In this document: positions 25,101-33,032 of the stretch, piece after piece
How the letters are laid out: each line of letters opens with the position of its first letter
Position numbering within the stretch: the first letter of the stretch is position 1
DNA from: JALYJG01 sp033763555
GTDB taxonomy: Bacteria; Pseudomonadota; Alphaproteobacteria; UBA9219
NCBI GenBank assembly: GCA_033763555.1
Contig: JANRKK010000036.1
Span: forward strand, 62,001 to 126,000
Direction of reading: 5' to 3'
DNA length: 64,000 nt
Notes under the pieces: model-generated
What the model saw: only the letters and a program-made list of their open reading frames with translations
The model's database searches: none
What the model was told of the DNA's origin: nothing
Position numbers and translations under genes: made by a program

Positions 25101-25865
25101 TTAGGGGCCCGTCTGGGCCGACTTGTCATACCAGGATGCCGCCGCTTCGGACGGCGCATGGAAGGCCAGCTTCATACCCGCCACATCATCCAGCCTGCCG
25201 ACCAGCGCCTCGCGCTGCGTCATGCGCATGATGGAAGAAAAATCCGCCAAGGGATTGCTGTCCTCGACGCTGGGCAGATTATGCAGAGCGAAACCGAGCG
25301 CGGGTCTCTGCAAAACAAAACGCGGCTTTTTATCCTGCGGGTCGACCGCAGCAGCCACGATGCCGAAGCCATTGCGCAGGAACAAAGCCCAGCTGCGGTT
25401 ATTTTCGGCCGAGATTTGCGCAAAGACATGATCAGCAACACGGACAGATGGCAACCCAAGCGCCGCCTGCAGCAGATGCTGGGACAGACCATTGCCGCCC
25501 CATTCGGGATGCACCGACATGCTTTTCATGACGATGACGGATTCCGACGGGCCCGCATGGTGGAATGCCACATCATTGCGGGTGATGATGTTTTTATCCA
25601 TGGCCTCTTCGAGCGTCAGCGGGCCCATCAGCGCGATCTGCGCGACCAGCTTGCCGTCCACGCGCATCCCGAGCATCAGGCCGTTTTCCCGCGCCAGCAA
25701 CTTCTCAAAATAAGCGGACGGCTGCGGCAGGACGAACATTTTCTGGTCGTCCGGCAGGGCTGCGCGCGTCGCGTCCTGCAGCGCCAACACCTCGGAAAGA
25801 TGTTGTGGCTCAAGCAGTTCCGGTATAGCCGTATCGCCTGTTTTGGGTAGGCTGACTTCGTTCAT
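25101..25865 (-). CDS. GNAT-family acetyltransferase-like protein
   Basis: 254 aa from the ATG at 25865 (AAGAGC upstream). The GNAT core is visible: GLMLGMRVDGKLVAQIALM, a strand VIVMKSMSVHPEWGGNGLSQHLLQAAL (the acetyl-CoA binding V-x-P-x-x-x-G-x-G-x-S loop), and ISAENNRSWALFLRNGFGIVA. An N-terminal extension of about 60 residues and a C-terminal extension of about 60 flank it. The substrate is unknown. It lies about 100 bp upstream of rpoN in the same direction. Confidence 0.78.
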   Translation of the reverse strand: MNEVSLPKTGDTAIPELLEPQHLSEVLALQDATRAALPDDQKMFVLPQPSAYFEKLLARENGLMLGMRVDGKLVAQIALMGPLTLEEAMDKNIITRNDVAFHHAGPSESVIVMKSMSVHPEWGGNGLSQHLLQAALGLPSVRVADHVFAQISAENNRSWALFLRNGFGIVAAAVDPQDKKPRFVLQRPALGFALHNLPSVEDSNPLADFSSIMRMTQREALVGRLDDVAGMKLAFHAPSEAAASWYDKSAQTGP

Positions 25866-26020
25866 TGCGCGCTCTTGGTTAATATCCTTCGCGCAATGTA
25901 CGGGTAAAAAGGGAAAGTAAAAAGTATTTTCGACGGAAATTAACCATAGCAGTCTACCATTTGCTTGCCATGAACTCCTTGCTAGGTTTATTTCCTTCAT
26001 TTTTTAGAGGGAGAATATTT

Positions 26021-26398
26021 ATGATAGATAAAGCATCGCTTCGCGCCGAAGCTGTGAGGCTGGGACAAACTGCCACGGTAAGGGGTGATTTCGCCGAGCT
26101 TCGTGAAGCTCTCTCCTCCCCCGAAGCTACCCGCGATTTTCGCGCAGGCCTCATAGCTGATGGCCTCGCAAGTGCCTGCGCGCATGGCAATCTTATAGCT
26201 GTTCATTTTTTTACGGATATGCTTTGCCCAAATCCGAATATCTATCCCGACATGAAACACAGCATTCTTGAGGAAGCCTTAACGGCCGCTCAAGAACACA
26301 GGGCGCCCCGAGACATTCGTGAGTACCTAGAAAATCAGGTGCGCTCCTTTATGGGCAAAAGAAGCATTGGGATTCGCGCGCGGCGCTTTGTGGCCTGA
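26021..26398 (+). CDS. Hypothetical protein, first of a related pair
   Basis: 125 aa. GAGGGAG precedes the ATG at 26021; an upstream in-frame start is less likely. The product is helical and soluble, with RAGLIADGLASACAHGNLIAVHFF as its most notable stretch, and a basic C-terminus. The same pattern (R-A-x-x-I-x-x-G-L-x-x-A-x-x-x-x-N-L-x-x-V) recurs in the next gene, so the two look like diverged tandem copies. The alternating helix pattern recalls ankyrin-like folds, but no full repeat is visible. Confidence 0.6.
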   Translation: MIDKASLRAEAVRLGQTATVRGDFAELREALSSPEATRDFRAGLIADGLASACAHGNLIAVHFFTDMLCPNPNIYPDMKHSILEEALTAAQEHRAPRDIREYLENQVRSFMGKRSIGIRARRFVA

Positions 26399-26407
26399 GT
26401 TTCAAAA

Positions 26408-26434
26408 TTGACAGTTGGTATATTGTTTTATAAT
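26408..26434 (+). promoter_or_regulatory. Consensus-hexamer promoter for the gene at 26458
   Basis: TTGACA (26408-26413) and TATAAT (26429-26434) are both perfect, but the spacer is 15 bp, shorter than the optimal 17. The start codon is 24 bp downstream, with a Shine-Dalgarno in between. Confidence 0.65.
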
Positions 26435-26457
26435 GCCATAACGAGGGAGATAATATT

Positions 26458-26865
26458 ATGTCAGGTATAAATGATACTTTACAGGCTTATGTCGAACAAG
26501 TCTGTGTCCGCGCCTGCGCCGAAGAGCTGGGACGCATGGATCGCAAAGGCGAAAAAATCGCTGCGCTCCATCGGTATTTTTCAGAGCAACATGTTGATGC
26601 AGGCCGACGCGCTGAAGTTATCATCGCTGGCCTTACAGGCGCCATTTCTGGAAACAACTTGAAGGGTGTAGAGGCTTTTGCCGCCTGGGCTTGCGAGCGT
26701 TCTCACAAAGCTTGCCCTGCGCAAGAGCCAGACAAATGTGCCGGGTTTGATATTGTCTTTCAGGCCGTTTCTTCTGAGCCCATGAGATGGGCCAGTATAA
26801 CTATCCGCCGATATCTCTATGGTAAATTAGCGACCTTAAGGCGGCCTGACCCCTTCAGGTCTTAA
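26458..26865 (+). CDS. Hypothetical protein, second of a related pair
   Basis: 135 aa. GAGGGAG precedes the ATG. The product has six cysteines (VCVRACAEE, AWACERSHKAC, KCAGF) that the first copy mostly lacks, and the shared motif RAEVIIAGLTGAISGNNLKGV. No signal peptide or membrane segment. No family recognised. It has its own promoter, so it need not depend on the first copy. Its 3' end overlaps the convergent aroE gene by 11 bp. Confidence 0.65.
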   Translation: MSGINDTLQAYVEQVCVRACAEELGRMDRKGEKIAALHRYFSEQHVDAGRRAEVIIAGLTGAISGNNLKGVEAFAAWACERSHKACPAQEPDKCAGFDIVFQAVSSEPMRWASITIRRYLYGKLATLRRPDPFRS

Positions 26866-27682
26866 TTAAAACAAACCGCCGCAATTCCTCCGTCACTTCC
26901 GGGTCGTGGCCAAAGAAGGCAGCGAAAGAAGGCAGCGCCTGATGCAGCAGCATGCCGAGCCCGTCCAGAACGGGATTGCCGCGCGCCCCGGCCCGCAGCA
27001 GCAGATCGGTGACCAGCGGCGCATAGACCATATCCGTCACCAGCGTATCTTTCGGCAAGGCGTCGAGCGCGATATCCAGCATCGGCTGCCCCTTAAGCCC
27101 GAGTGACGTGGCATTTACCAGCAATCCGGTGCCTTCCAGCGCTTGCGCATCACCCCAACCGTGGATTTTTATGCCGTTACCGAAATCCGCCGCCAGCTTC
27201 TGCGCGCGCGCAGCTGAGCGGTTGATGATGCGTATCTCCTTCACGCCCATATCCTGAAGCGCCGCAACGGCCGCCCGCGCCGCACCGCCCGCGCCGATGA
27301 TCACCGCCGCACGGCCATCCGGCTTATAGCCTGCCGTACGGAGATTTTCGGCGAAGCCGTAAGTATCGGTATTCCGGCCCTCCAGCGTGCCGTCCGCGCG
27401 TACAATCACGGTATTCACCGCACCAATGCGCTTCACTACGGTGTCGATATGGTCGATATGCACAAGCGCCGCTTCCTTGTGTGGCACGGTCAGGTTCACA
27501 CCGCGAAAACCCTGCGCCGGAAGATCGCGCAGCGCCTTGCCCAGCCCTTCCGGCGGTACCGCCAGCGGCACATAAGACCCTTCGATGCTATAGCGCTTCA
27601 GCCACCAGCCATGCAAACGCGGCGACAGGGAATGCTCCACAGGCCAACCCATAACGCCCGCCCGAAGTCCGGTCGGTGTCAT
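26855..27682 (-). CDS. aroE: Shikimate dehydrogenase
   Basis: 275 aa. AroE reduces 3-dehydroshikimate to shikimate with NADPH in aromatic amino-acid synthesis. Visible are the substrate site SLSPRLH, the catalytic lysine in TVPHKEAA, the paired Asp in GRNTDTYGF, and the nucleotide-binding loop GAGGAARAA. The start overlaps the ppsR stop by 4 bp; aroE next to ppsR and hemE is a conserved alphaproteobacterial order. Confidence 0.96.
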   Translation of the reverse strand: MTPTGLRAGVMGWPVEHSLSPRLHGWWLKRYSIEGSYVPLAVPPEGLGKALRDLPAQGFRGVNLTVPHKEAALVHIDHIDTVVKRIGAVNTVIVRADGTLEGRNTDTYGFAENLRTAGYKPDGRAAVIIGAGGAARAAVAALQDMGVKEIRIINRSAARAQKLAADFGNGIKIHGWGDAQALEGTGLLVNATSLGLKGQPMLDIALDALPKDTLVTDMVYAPLVTDLLLRAGARGNPVLDGLGMLLHQALPSFAAFFGHDPEVTEELRRFVLIKT

Positions 27683-28512
27683 GCCCGCTCCGCCGCCATG
27701 CGCTTTTTGTTCAGCAGCATCATGATCTCGGCCGCGGTTTCCTCGATCGAGCGGCGCGTGACATCGATCACCGGGCAGCCGAGCCGGGCGAAAAAGCGCC
27801 GCGCTTCCTGCACCTCGGCATGAACTTTTTCCAGATCGACATAAGGTGTTTTCTCATTCGGCTGCAACAAATGCAGGCGGTTTTTGCGCACCTCCACCAG
27901 GCTGCCCGGTTCTTTGGTCAGACCGACAATTAGAGGTTTTTCAAGCTTGCCGAGCTCCGCCGGGAGCGGATGGCCCGGAATGATGGGGATATTGGCGGCC
28001 TTGATGCCGCGCCCCGACAGATAGATGCAGGTCGGCGTTTTGGAGGTGCGGGACACGCCAAGAATAATAACATCGGCTTCGGCCAGTTGCGCCGTTCCAT
28101 GCCCGTCATCGAAGGCCATGGCGAAATCCATCGCATCGATGCGCGCGAAATAATCAGCATCCAGCGCATGCTGGCGTCCCGGCGTTTGCGCTGATGGGGC
28201 ACCGAAATGCGAGGCCATGGCCTTAAGGACAGGGGCCAGAACCGGAACGCCGGGAATATTCTGCGCCCGGCAAAATTCCTCCAACGCCTGCCGCAATTCT
28301 TCGTCAACAAAGGTGTAAAGCACCAACCCCGGCCATTGCTTGATGCCTTCCATCACCATATCCAGCTGTCTGCGACTGCGAATCAGGCTCCAGAAATGTT
28401 CCTGCGCCTTTACATTTTCAAATTGCGCCAGGCAGGCGCGCGCGATGCTATTGATCGTCTCGCCCGTGGCGTCTGACACCAGATGAATATGTTTGAGGGA
28501 TTCCACTTGCAC
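27679..28512 (-). CDS. ppsR: Pyruvate,phosphate dikinase regulatory protein (kinase/pyrophosphorylase, DUF299)
   Basis: 277 aa. The family switches PPDK or PEP synthase off and on by ADP-dependent phosphorylation and Pi-dependent dephosphorylation of a Thr. Landmarks are HLVSDATGETINSIARA at the start, the P-loop-like GVSRTSKTPT and the C-terminal GCPVIDVTRRSIEETAAEI. This is the RP001-type gene that flanks the origin in Rickettsia and Caulobacter. It is divergent from hemE. Confidence 0.94.
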   Translation of the reverse strand: MQVESLKHIHLVSDATGETINSIARACLAQFENVKAQEHFWSLIRSRRQLDMVMEGIKQWPGLVLYTFVDEELRQALEEFCRAQNIPGVPVLAPVLKAMASHFGAPSAQTPGRQHALDADYFARIDAMDFAMAFDDGHGTAQLAEADVIILGVSRTSKTPTCIYLSGRGIKAANIPIIPGHPLPAELGKLEKPLIVGLTKEPGSLVEVRKNRLHLLQPNEKTPYVDLEKVHAEVQEARRFFARLGCPVIDVTRRSIEETAAEIMMLLNKKRMAAERA

Positions 28513-28865
28513 ACAGTCCTTTTGAAAAGCGTGGATAAAACAGGCCGAAAAACGAAAGCGGCTTTTTCATCCCGGCTCGGGGATTTTCACCCCCATAAAG
28601 ATTTCGCGTGGATTGTATTCGGTTCCACCCTGTGTGCAACGTGGATAATTTCAAAGCTGTTTTCCCTAGGATTCACAAGCCTTCCGAAACGCCTGAAAAT
28701 TGGAGTTTTGCTTTTTACCAACAAGTCTCTAAAACTTCCTTACATGTCTTGCCGCCGCAAAGCTGTGCAAAAAGTGCCATCAAATTCCGGTAAATTTTAT
28801 CCCCGTTTTTTGCCCTACCAACTACCATCACATCTTTTTTATAAAAATAAGAAAGGAAAAACCAG
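28513..28865. other. oriC: Probable chromosomal replication origin (oriC)
   Basis: A 353-bp gene-free gap between ppsR and hemE, the known origin position in Caulobacter and Rickettsia. It contains two TTATCCACG boxes (minus strand, 28530-28538 and 28640-28648; one base from TTATCCACA), one TTTTGCACA box fitting TTWTNCACA (28764-28772, minus), and a weaker TTATCCCCG (28797-28805, plus). Sequence from about 28780 to 28865 is very AT-rich and could be the unwinding element. One GANTC methylation site lies at 28670. No credible gene is present. Confidence 0.75.
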
Positions 28866-29894
28866 GTGTATAAAACGGACAAGCCTATCCTTGGCCTTCT
28901 GAGCGGATTGCAAACGGACCGCATGCCCGTGTGGCTTATGCGCCAGGCTGGACGCTATTTGCCGGAATACCGGGCTTTGCGGGAAAAGGCTGGAGGATTT
29001 CTTAAACTTTGCTTGACGCCGGAATGGGCCGCCGAAATTACTTTGCAACCTATCCGCCGTTTTCAATTCGATGCCGCGATTATTTTTGCCGATATTCTTC
29101 TTATCCCCATGGCTTTGGGTCAGAAACTGGAATTTCGTGAAGGCGAAGGGCCTGTTCTGGAAGCTTTGAAAGATGAAAAATCCCTTGCGGCGCTGAATTA
29201 CGACGAAAAGAAATTATTTCCAGTTTTTGAAGCTCTATCCCTCGTCAAAAAGGATTTACCGAAGGAAACTGCGCTGATCGGCTTCTGTGGTGCGCCCTGG
29301 ACGGTGGCCTGCTACATGATCGACGGCACCAGCCGGAATGATTTTCATGCCGCAAAACAATGGGCTGTGAATAATGCGGATAATCTCGACAGGCTTATAA
29401 ATATTCTCGTCGATGCCAGCGAACTCTATCTTTCCGCACAAATCAGGACTGGAGCCGAGATTATCCAGATCTTCGACAGCTGGGCGGGATTGCTGGATGG
29501 CGAGATGTTCCATCGCTTCGTCGTAAAGCCGACACAGAAGCTCGTACAGCGCCTGAAAGAAAAACACCTACACATACCCATCATCGGTTTTCCACGCGCT
29601 GCAGGAGAAAATTACAGGGGCTACGCGCAGGCAACAGGCATCGATGCGCTCAGCATCGATCAGGATATAGCCTTGGGCTACGCAAAGGAATTGCAGGGCA
29701 TCAAAACCCTGCAGGGCAATCTCGATCCCGCGCTTTTGGTCAAAGGTGGCGATGCAATGAAATCTGGCATTGAGGCTATCCTCAAAACCTTGGGTCCCCG
29801 GCATATTTTCAATCTCGGCCATGGCGTTGTACCCCAAACTCCGCCTGAGCATGTGGCAGAGCTGGTGAAGATTGTCCGGTCTTTCAGGGTATGA
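28866..29894 (+). CDS. hemE: Uroporphyrinogen decarboxylase
   Basis: 342 aa. HemE turns uroporphyrinogen III into coproporphyrinogen III in haem synthesis. The signature MRQAGRYLPEYRALR follows RMPVWL, and GFCGAPWTVACYMI and the later FPRAAGENY stretch are also typical. The start is a GTG with AAGGA upstream. It overlaps hemH by 4 bp, so hemE-hemH-hemJ form one coupled operon reading away from the origin. Confidence 0.97.
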   Translation: MYKTDKPILGLLSGLQTDRMPVWLMRQAGRYLPEYRALREKAGGFLKLCLTPEWAAEITLQPIRRFQFDAAIIFADILLIPMALGQKLEFREGEGPVLEALKDEKSLAALNYDEKKLFPVFEALSLVKKDLPKETALIGFCGAPWTVACYMIDGTSRNDFHAAKQWAVNNADNLDRLINILVDASELYLSAQIRTGAEIIQIFDSWAGLLDGEMFHRFVVKPTQKLVQRLKEKHLHIPIIGFPRAAGENYRGYAQATGIDALSIDQDIALGYAKELQGIKTLQGNLDPALLVKGGDAMKSGIEAILKTLGPRHIFNLGHGVVPQTPPEHVAELVKIVRSFRV

Positions 29895-30943
29895 GCAAAA
29901 CCGCCATCATTCTTTTCAATCTCGGTGGGCCGGATGCGCCCCAAGCCGTGCGGCCTTTTCTGTTCAATTTGTTCCGCGACCCGGCCATTCTGCGGATTCC
30001 GGCGCCGTTCCGGCAGCTTCTGGCCTGGCTGATCGCGCGCAGGCGGGAAAAAACCGCGCAGACGATTTATGCTCAGATTGGTGGGGGCTCGCCCATTCTT
30101 AAAAATACGCAGGCGCAGGCAAAGGCGCTGGAGCAGGCTCTGTCCGGCACGGGTGAGGTGAAATGCTTTGTTTCGATGCGCTATTGGCATCCCTTTAGCC
30201 ACGAAATCCTGAAGGATATCGAGGCGTTCCGGCCGGACAGTATCGTCATGCTGCCGCTCTATCCGCAATTTTCGACCACGACGACGGCATCGTCCCTGCA
30301 TAATTTTTGGGCCACGGTACAGGCGGAGGATGGCGATCTGCATGCACGCTGGGGCGAACTGAAAACCCGAACCATCTGCTGCTATCCTGAAGAGCCCGGC
30401 TTTATCCGCGCACTGGTGGAACTCACCCGCACAGCTTACGAAAAAGCCAAACCACATGGCAGGCCGCGCGTGCTGTTTTCGGCGCATGGGCTGCCGGAGA
30501 AAATCGTTCAGGCGGGCGATCCCTATCCCTGGCAGTGCGAACAGACGGTGAGGGCGGTTGTGCGCGAGTTTAACATTCCCGGCCTTGACTGGATTTTATG
30601 TTACCAGAGCCGCGTTGGGCCCCTGACATGGATCGGCCCCTCGACGGATGAAGAAATCCGCCGCGCCGGGCTGGACAAAGTGCCTTTGGTGATTGTGCCC
30701 GTCGCGTTTGTGTCCGAGCATTCGGAAACACTTGTCGAACTGGACATGGAGTGCCGCGCCATGGCCGGGCGCGTGGGCGTGCCGTTTTATATCCGCGTTC
30801 CGGCGGTCGGCACGCATCCCGGTTTTATCGGCGGCCTCGCAAATCTTGTGCAAAAGGCGCTGGTGAGCGAAGAGAATTGCCTTTCCGCCGCGGGCGGGAG
30901 AATATGCCCACGCGGCTATAAGGGCTGCGGAATGGCACCATGA
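29891..30943 (+). CDS. hemH: Ferrochelatase
   Basis: 350 aa. HemH inserts ferrous iron into protoporphyrin IX, the last step of haem synthesis. The start KTAIILFNLGGPDAP, the catalytic His in LFSAHGLPEKIV and the Glu in FVSEHSETLVELD are all present. The C-terminus carries cysteines (NCLSAAGGRICPRGYKGCG) similar to those of [2Fe-2S] ferrochelatases. It overlaps hemE and hemJ by 4 bp each. Confidence 0.97.
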   Translation: MSKTAIILFNLGGPDAPQAVRPFLFNLFRDPAILRIPAPFRQLLAWLIARRREKTAQTIYAQIGGGSPILKNTQAQAKALEQALSGTGEVKCFVSMRYWHPFSHEILKDIEAFRPDSIVMLPLYPQFSTTTTASSLHNFWATVQAEDGDLHARWGELKTRTICCYPEEPGFIRALVELTRTAYEKAKPHGRPRVLFSAHGLPEKIVQAGDPYPWQCEQTVRAVVREFNIPGLDWILCYQSRVGPLTWIGPSTDEEIRRAGLDKVPLVIVPVAFVSEHSETLVELDMECRAMAGRVGVPFYIRVPAVGTHPGFIGGLANLVQKALVSEENCLSAAGGRICPRGYKGCGMAP

Positions 30944-31500
30944 TCTACATTTGGCTCAAAGCGCTTCATCTGATCTCCGTTTTCGCCTGGATGGCGGGGA
31001 TGCTTTATCTGCCGCGCCTTTTTGTTTACCACACGGATGCCAAACCGGGCTCGGAGCTTTCCGAAACCCTGAAAATCATGGAACGCCGTCTGCTGCGCCT
31101 GATCATCAACCCGGCGATGATCGCCAGTTTTGTTTTCGGCATCTGGATGCTGCTTTTAAATCCCGGCTTGATGCATCAGCCCTTTATGCAGGTGAAATTG
31201 GGGCTGATTCTGGCAATGACGGCGCTGCACGGGTTTTTGGCGCGCTGCCGCCGTCAGTTCGCTGATGACGCCAATCGACGCCCGGCGAAATTTTACCGCA
31301 TTCTCAATGAAGCCCCGACGCTGCTTCTGATCGGCATTGTGATTATGGTTATCGTCCGGCCGGATTTGTGGAAACCGAATCCTCTAAATCAATTGCGTTT
31401 GGATTTTTCAACAAAGCTTCACCAAAATAGGTCTTCGGCACCAATACCTGTTCTTTCCCTGCCAAAAATGCCTGCAACTCCGAAACCACCCGCGAAATAA
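30940..31500 (+). CDS. hemJ: Protoporphyrinogen IX oxidase HemJ, with extended C-terminus
   Basis: 186 aa, about 45 longer than usual. HemJ is a membrane enzyme oxidising protoporphyrinogen IX. Four membrane segments are visible (LHLISVFAWMAGMLYLPRLF; ASFVFGIWMLLL; LGLILAMTALHGFL; PTLLLIGIVIMVIV) with the conserved histidine near the N-terminus. Normal family members end shortly after the VRP at residue 141. Here the frame continues and its last 152 bp overlap, on the other strand, the 3' end of the TPR-glycosyltransferase gene. The extra tail is Pro/Lys-rich and not family-like. Confidence 0.92.
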   Translation: MIYIWLKALHLISVFAWMAGMLYLPRLFVYHTDAKPGSELSETLKIMERRLLRLIINPAMIASFVFGIWMLLLNPGLMHQPFMQVKLGLILAMTALHGFLARCRRQFADDANRRPAKFYRILNEAPTLLLIGIVIMVIVRPDLWKPNPLNQLRLDFSTKLHQNRSSAPIPVLSLPKMPATPKPPAK

Positions 31501-32980
31501 CACCCGCCCAGTCGCGTGGCGATTCCTGCCGGAAAATACGAAGCGTCGGATACCAGGGATTATCCTCGCGTCCCAACAGCCAGCGCCAGTCGGATTCAAA
31601 CGGTACCATCAGCCAGACGGGCTTGCCCATGGCGCCCGCCAGGTGCACAACCGCCGTGTCGACAGCGATGACCAGATCAAGCTCGGCCACCAGCCCCGCC
31701 GTGTCGGAAAAAAACGGCAGGAAGGGCTCGGCATCGAACACGCCGAATTCTTTCAGCCGCGCCTGATCTTTTGGTCGGCCTTTTTGCAGGGAGACAAGAT
31801 GCCTGCTTTCCGTTTTCAAAAGGGGCTCCATCCTGTCGAAGGCGATGGAGCGGTTATGGTCGTTGCGGTTGCCCGGATTGCCGCCCCAGACCAGACCGAC
31901 GCGCGGTTTCGGCAAAGCGGCGAGCCTTTCCCGCCAGGGCGCGCGCCAACTTTCCTCCGCGCGGATATAGGGAATGGGTGCGGGAATGGAGCTTAGTTTT
32001 GTTTTGCAGAAATAAGGCAGGCTCAACAGCTGCGCTTCGGCATCGGCGGCAGGCACGGGATCATCCAGCGTGATGACCGCAAGATCCGGAAAATTGGATA
32101 TCAGCAGGCTTTGAAGAAACCCGGTCAGCTGCAGGGTGATTTTATCGGCGCGGTCGCGAATAAGCGGGATGTAGCGCAGACATTGCAGCGAGTCGCCCAT
32201 GCCCTGATCTTCGCGCAGCAGCAGATGACCAACTTTCTGCCCCTGCCAGCGCGGCATGGAAAGCACTTTGCGCTCCCTGTCATCCAGTCTTTTTTCCCAA
32301 ACCGCCCAGCCGCGCTCCAGATCGCCGATTTGCAAACGAGCCAGCGCTTCGTTCGTCCATGCGCCCGTCAGTTGCGGTTCCAGCGTCCGCGCTTTTTTAA
32401 ACAGCGGGATGGCGCGTTCAGGATATCCGGCGGCCTTGATGATATTGCCCAGCGTCATGGACAGAACGGCATTGTCCGGGCGGTTGGCTTTTTTCAGCGC
32501 CGCATAGGCTTCTTTCAGACGCCCGCCCGCAGCGAGGATGACGGCATAGCTGTTCAGAATTTGCGGGCTGTCCGGTTTGAGCTGCAACGCGCGTTCGAGA
32601 CAGGCGGCAGCTTCGTCGAATTTCCGCATCTCGCGCAGGATGGAGCCCGCCATGTCCCAGCCATCGGCCAGCGCGGCATCGAGCCCCAGCGCCTGTTGCA
32701 CGGATTCCAGCGCCTGTTCCGGCCGCCCCAGCGCGCGCAGCACAAGGCAGCGATTGTACCAGGCTTGCGTGAGATCGGGATTTTTGGCGAGCGCCGCCTC
32801 CATCAGTTGCAGCGCGAGTTCGGGATTGCCTTTCTGCTGGGCGATGACGCCCATCATATGCAGGGCATCAGGCTGCTCGGGCTCTTCCGCCAGCACGGCG
32901 CGGTAAAGTTCCGTCGCGGCGGCAACATCACCCGCATGATGCCTGGCTAAAGCCGCTTCAAGTTTCGGTTGGATCGGCAT
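31349..32980 (-). CDS. TPR-repeat protein with glycosyltransferase-like domain
   Basis: 543 aa. Residues 1 to about 230 form some six TPR repeats (PDALHMMGVIAQQKGNPELAL, AWYNRCLVLRALGRPEQALE and similar). The rest is a GT-B/heptosyltransferase-like domain with RVGLVWGGNPGNRNDHNRSI, VSLQKGR, DLVIAVDTAVVHLAGAMGKPVWLM and the closing FRQESPRDW. Such proteins often glycosylate flagellin or surface proteins, and the gene lies directly after a flagellar cluster in the same direction. The target is inferred. The 3' end overlaps hemJ. Confidence 0.8.
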   Translation of the reverse strand: MPIQPKLEAALARHHAGDVAAATELYRAVLAEEPEQPDALHMMGVIAQQKGNPELALQLMEAALAKNPDLTQAWYNRCLVLRALGRPEQALESVQQALGLDAALADGWDMAGSILREMRKFDEAAACLERALQLKPDSPQILNSYAVILAAGGRLKEAYAALKKANRPDNAVLSMTLGNIIKAAGYPERAIPLFKKARTLEPQLTGAWTNEALARLQIGDLERGWAVWEKRLDDRERKVLSMPRWQGQKVGHLLLREDQGMGDSLQCLRYIPLIRDRADKITLQLTGFLQSLLISNFPDLAVITLDDPVPAADAEAQLLSLPYFCKTKLSSIPAPIPYIRAEESWRAPWRERLAALPKPRVGLVWGGNPGNRNDHNRSIAFDRMEPLLKTESRHLVSLQKGRPKDQARLKEFGVFDAEPFLPFFSDTAGLVAELDLVIAVDTAVVHLAGAMGKPVWLMVPFESDWRWLLGREDNPWYPTLRIFRQESPRDWAGVISRVVSELQAFLAGKEQVLVPKTYFGEALLKNPNAIDLEDSVSTNPAGR

Positions 32981-33032
32981 GCGGAAAACCTAGCCTTCCG
33001 AAAGCCAAAAGCCAAACAGGGAGATGAAGCGG

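Noticed and set aside
28483..28902. 139-codon frame across the ppsR-hemE gap
   Set aside because: It overlaps both gene starts, has no Shine-Dalgarno and no recognisable domain; the gap is better explained as the origin and promoters.
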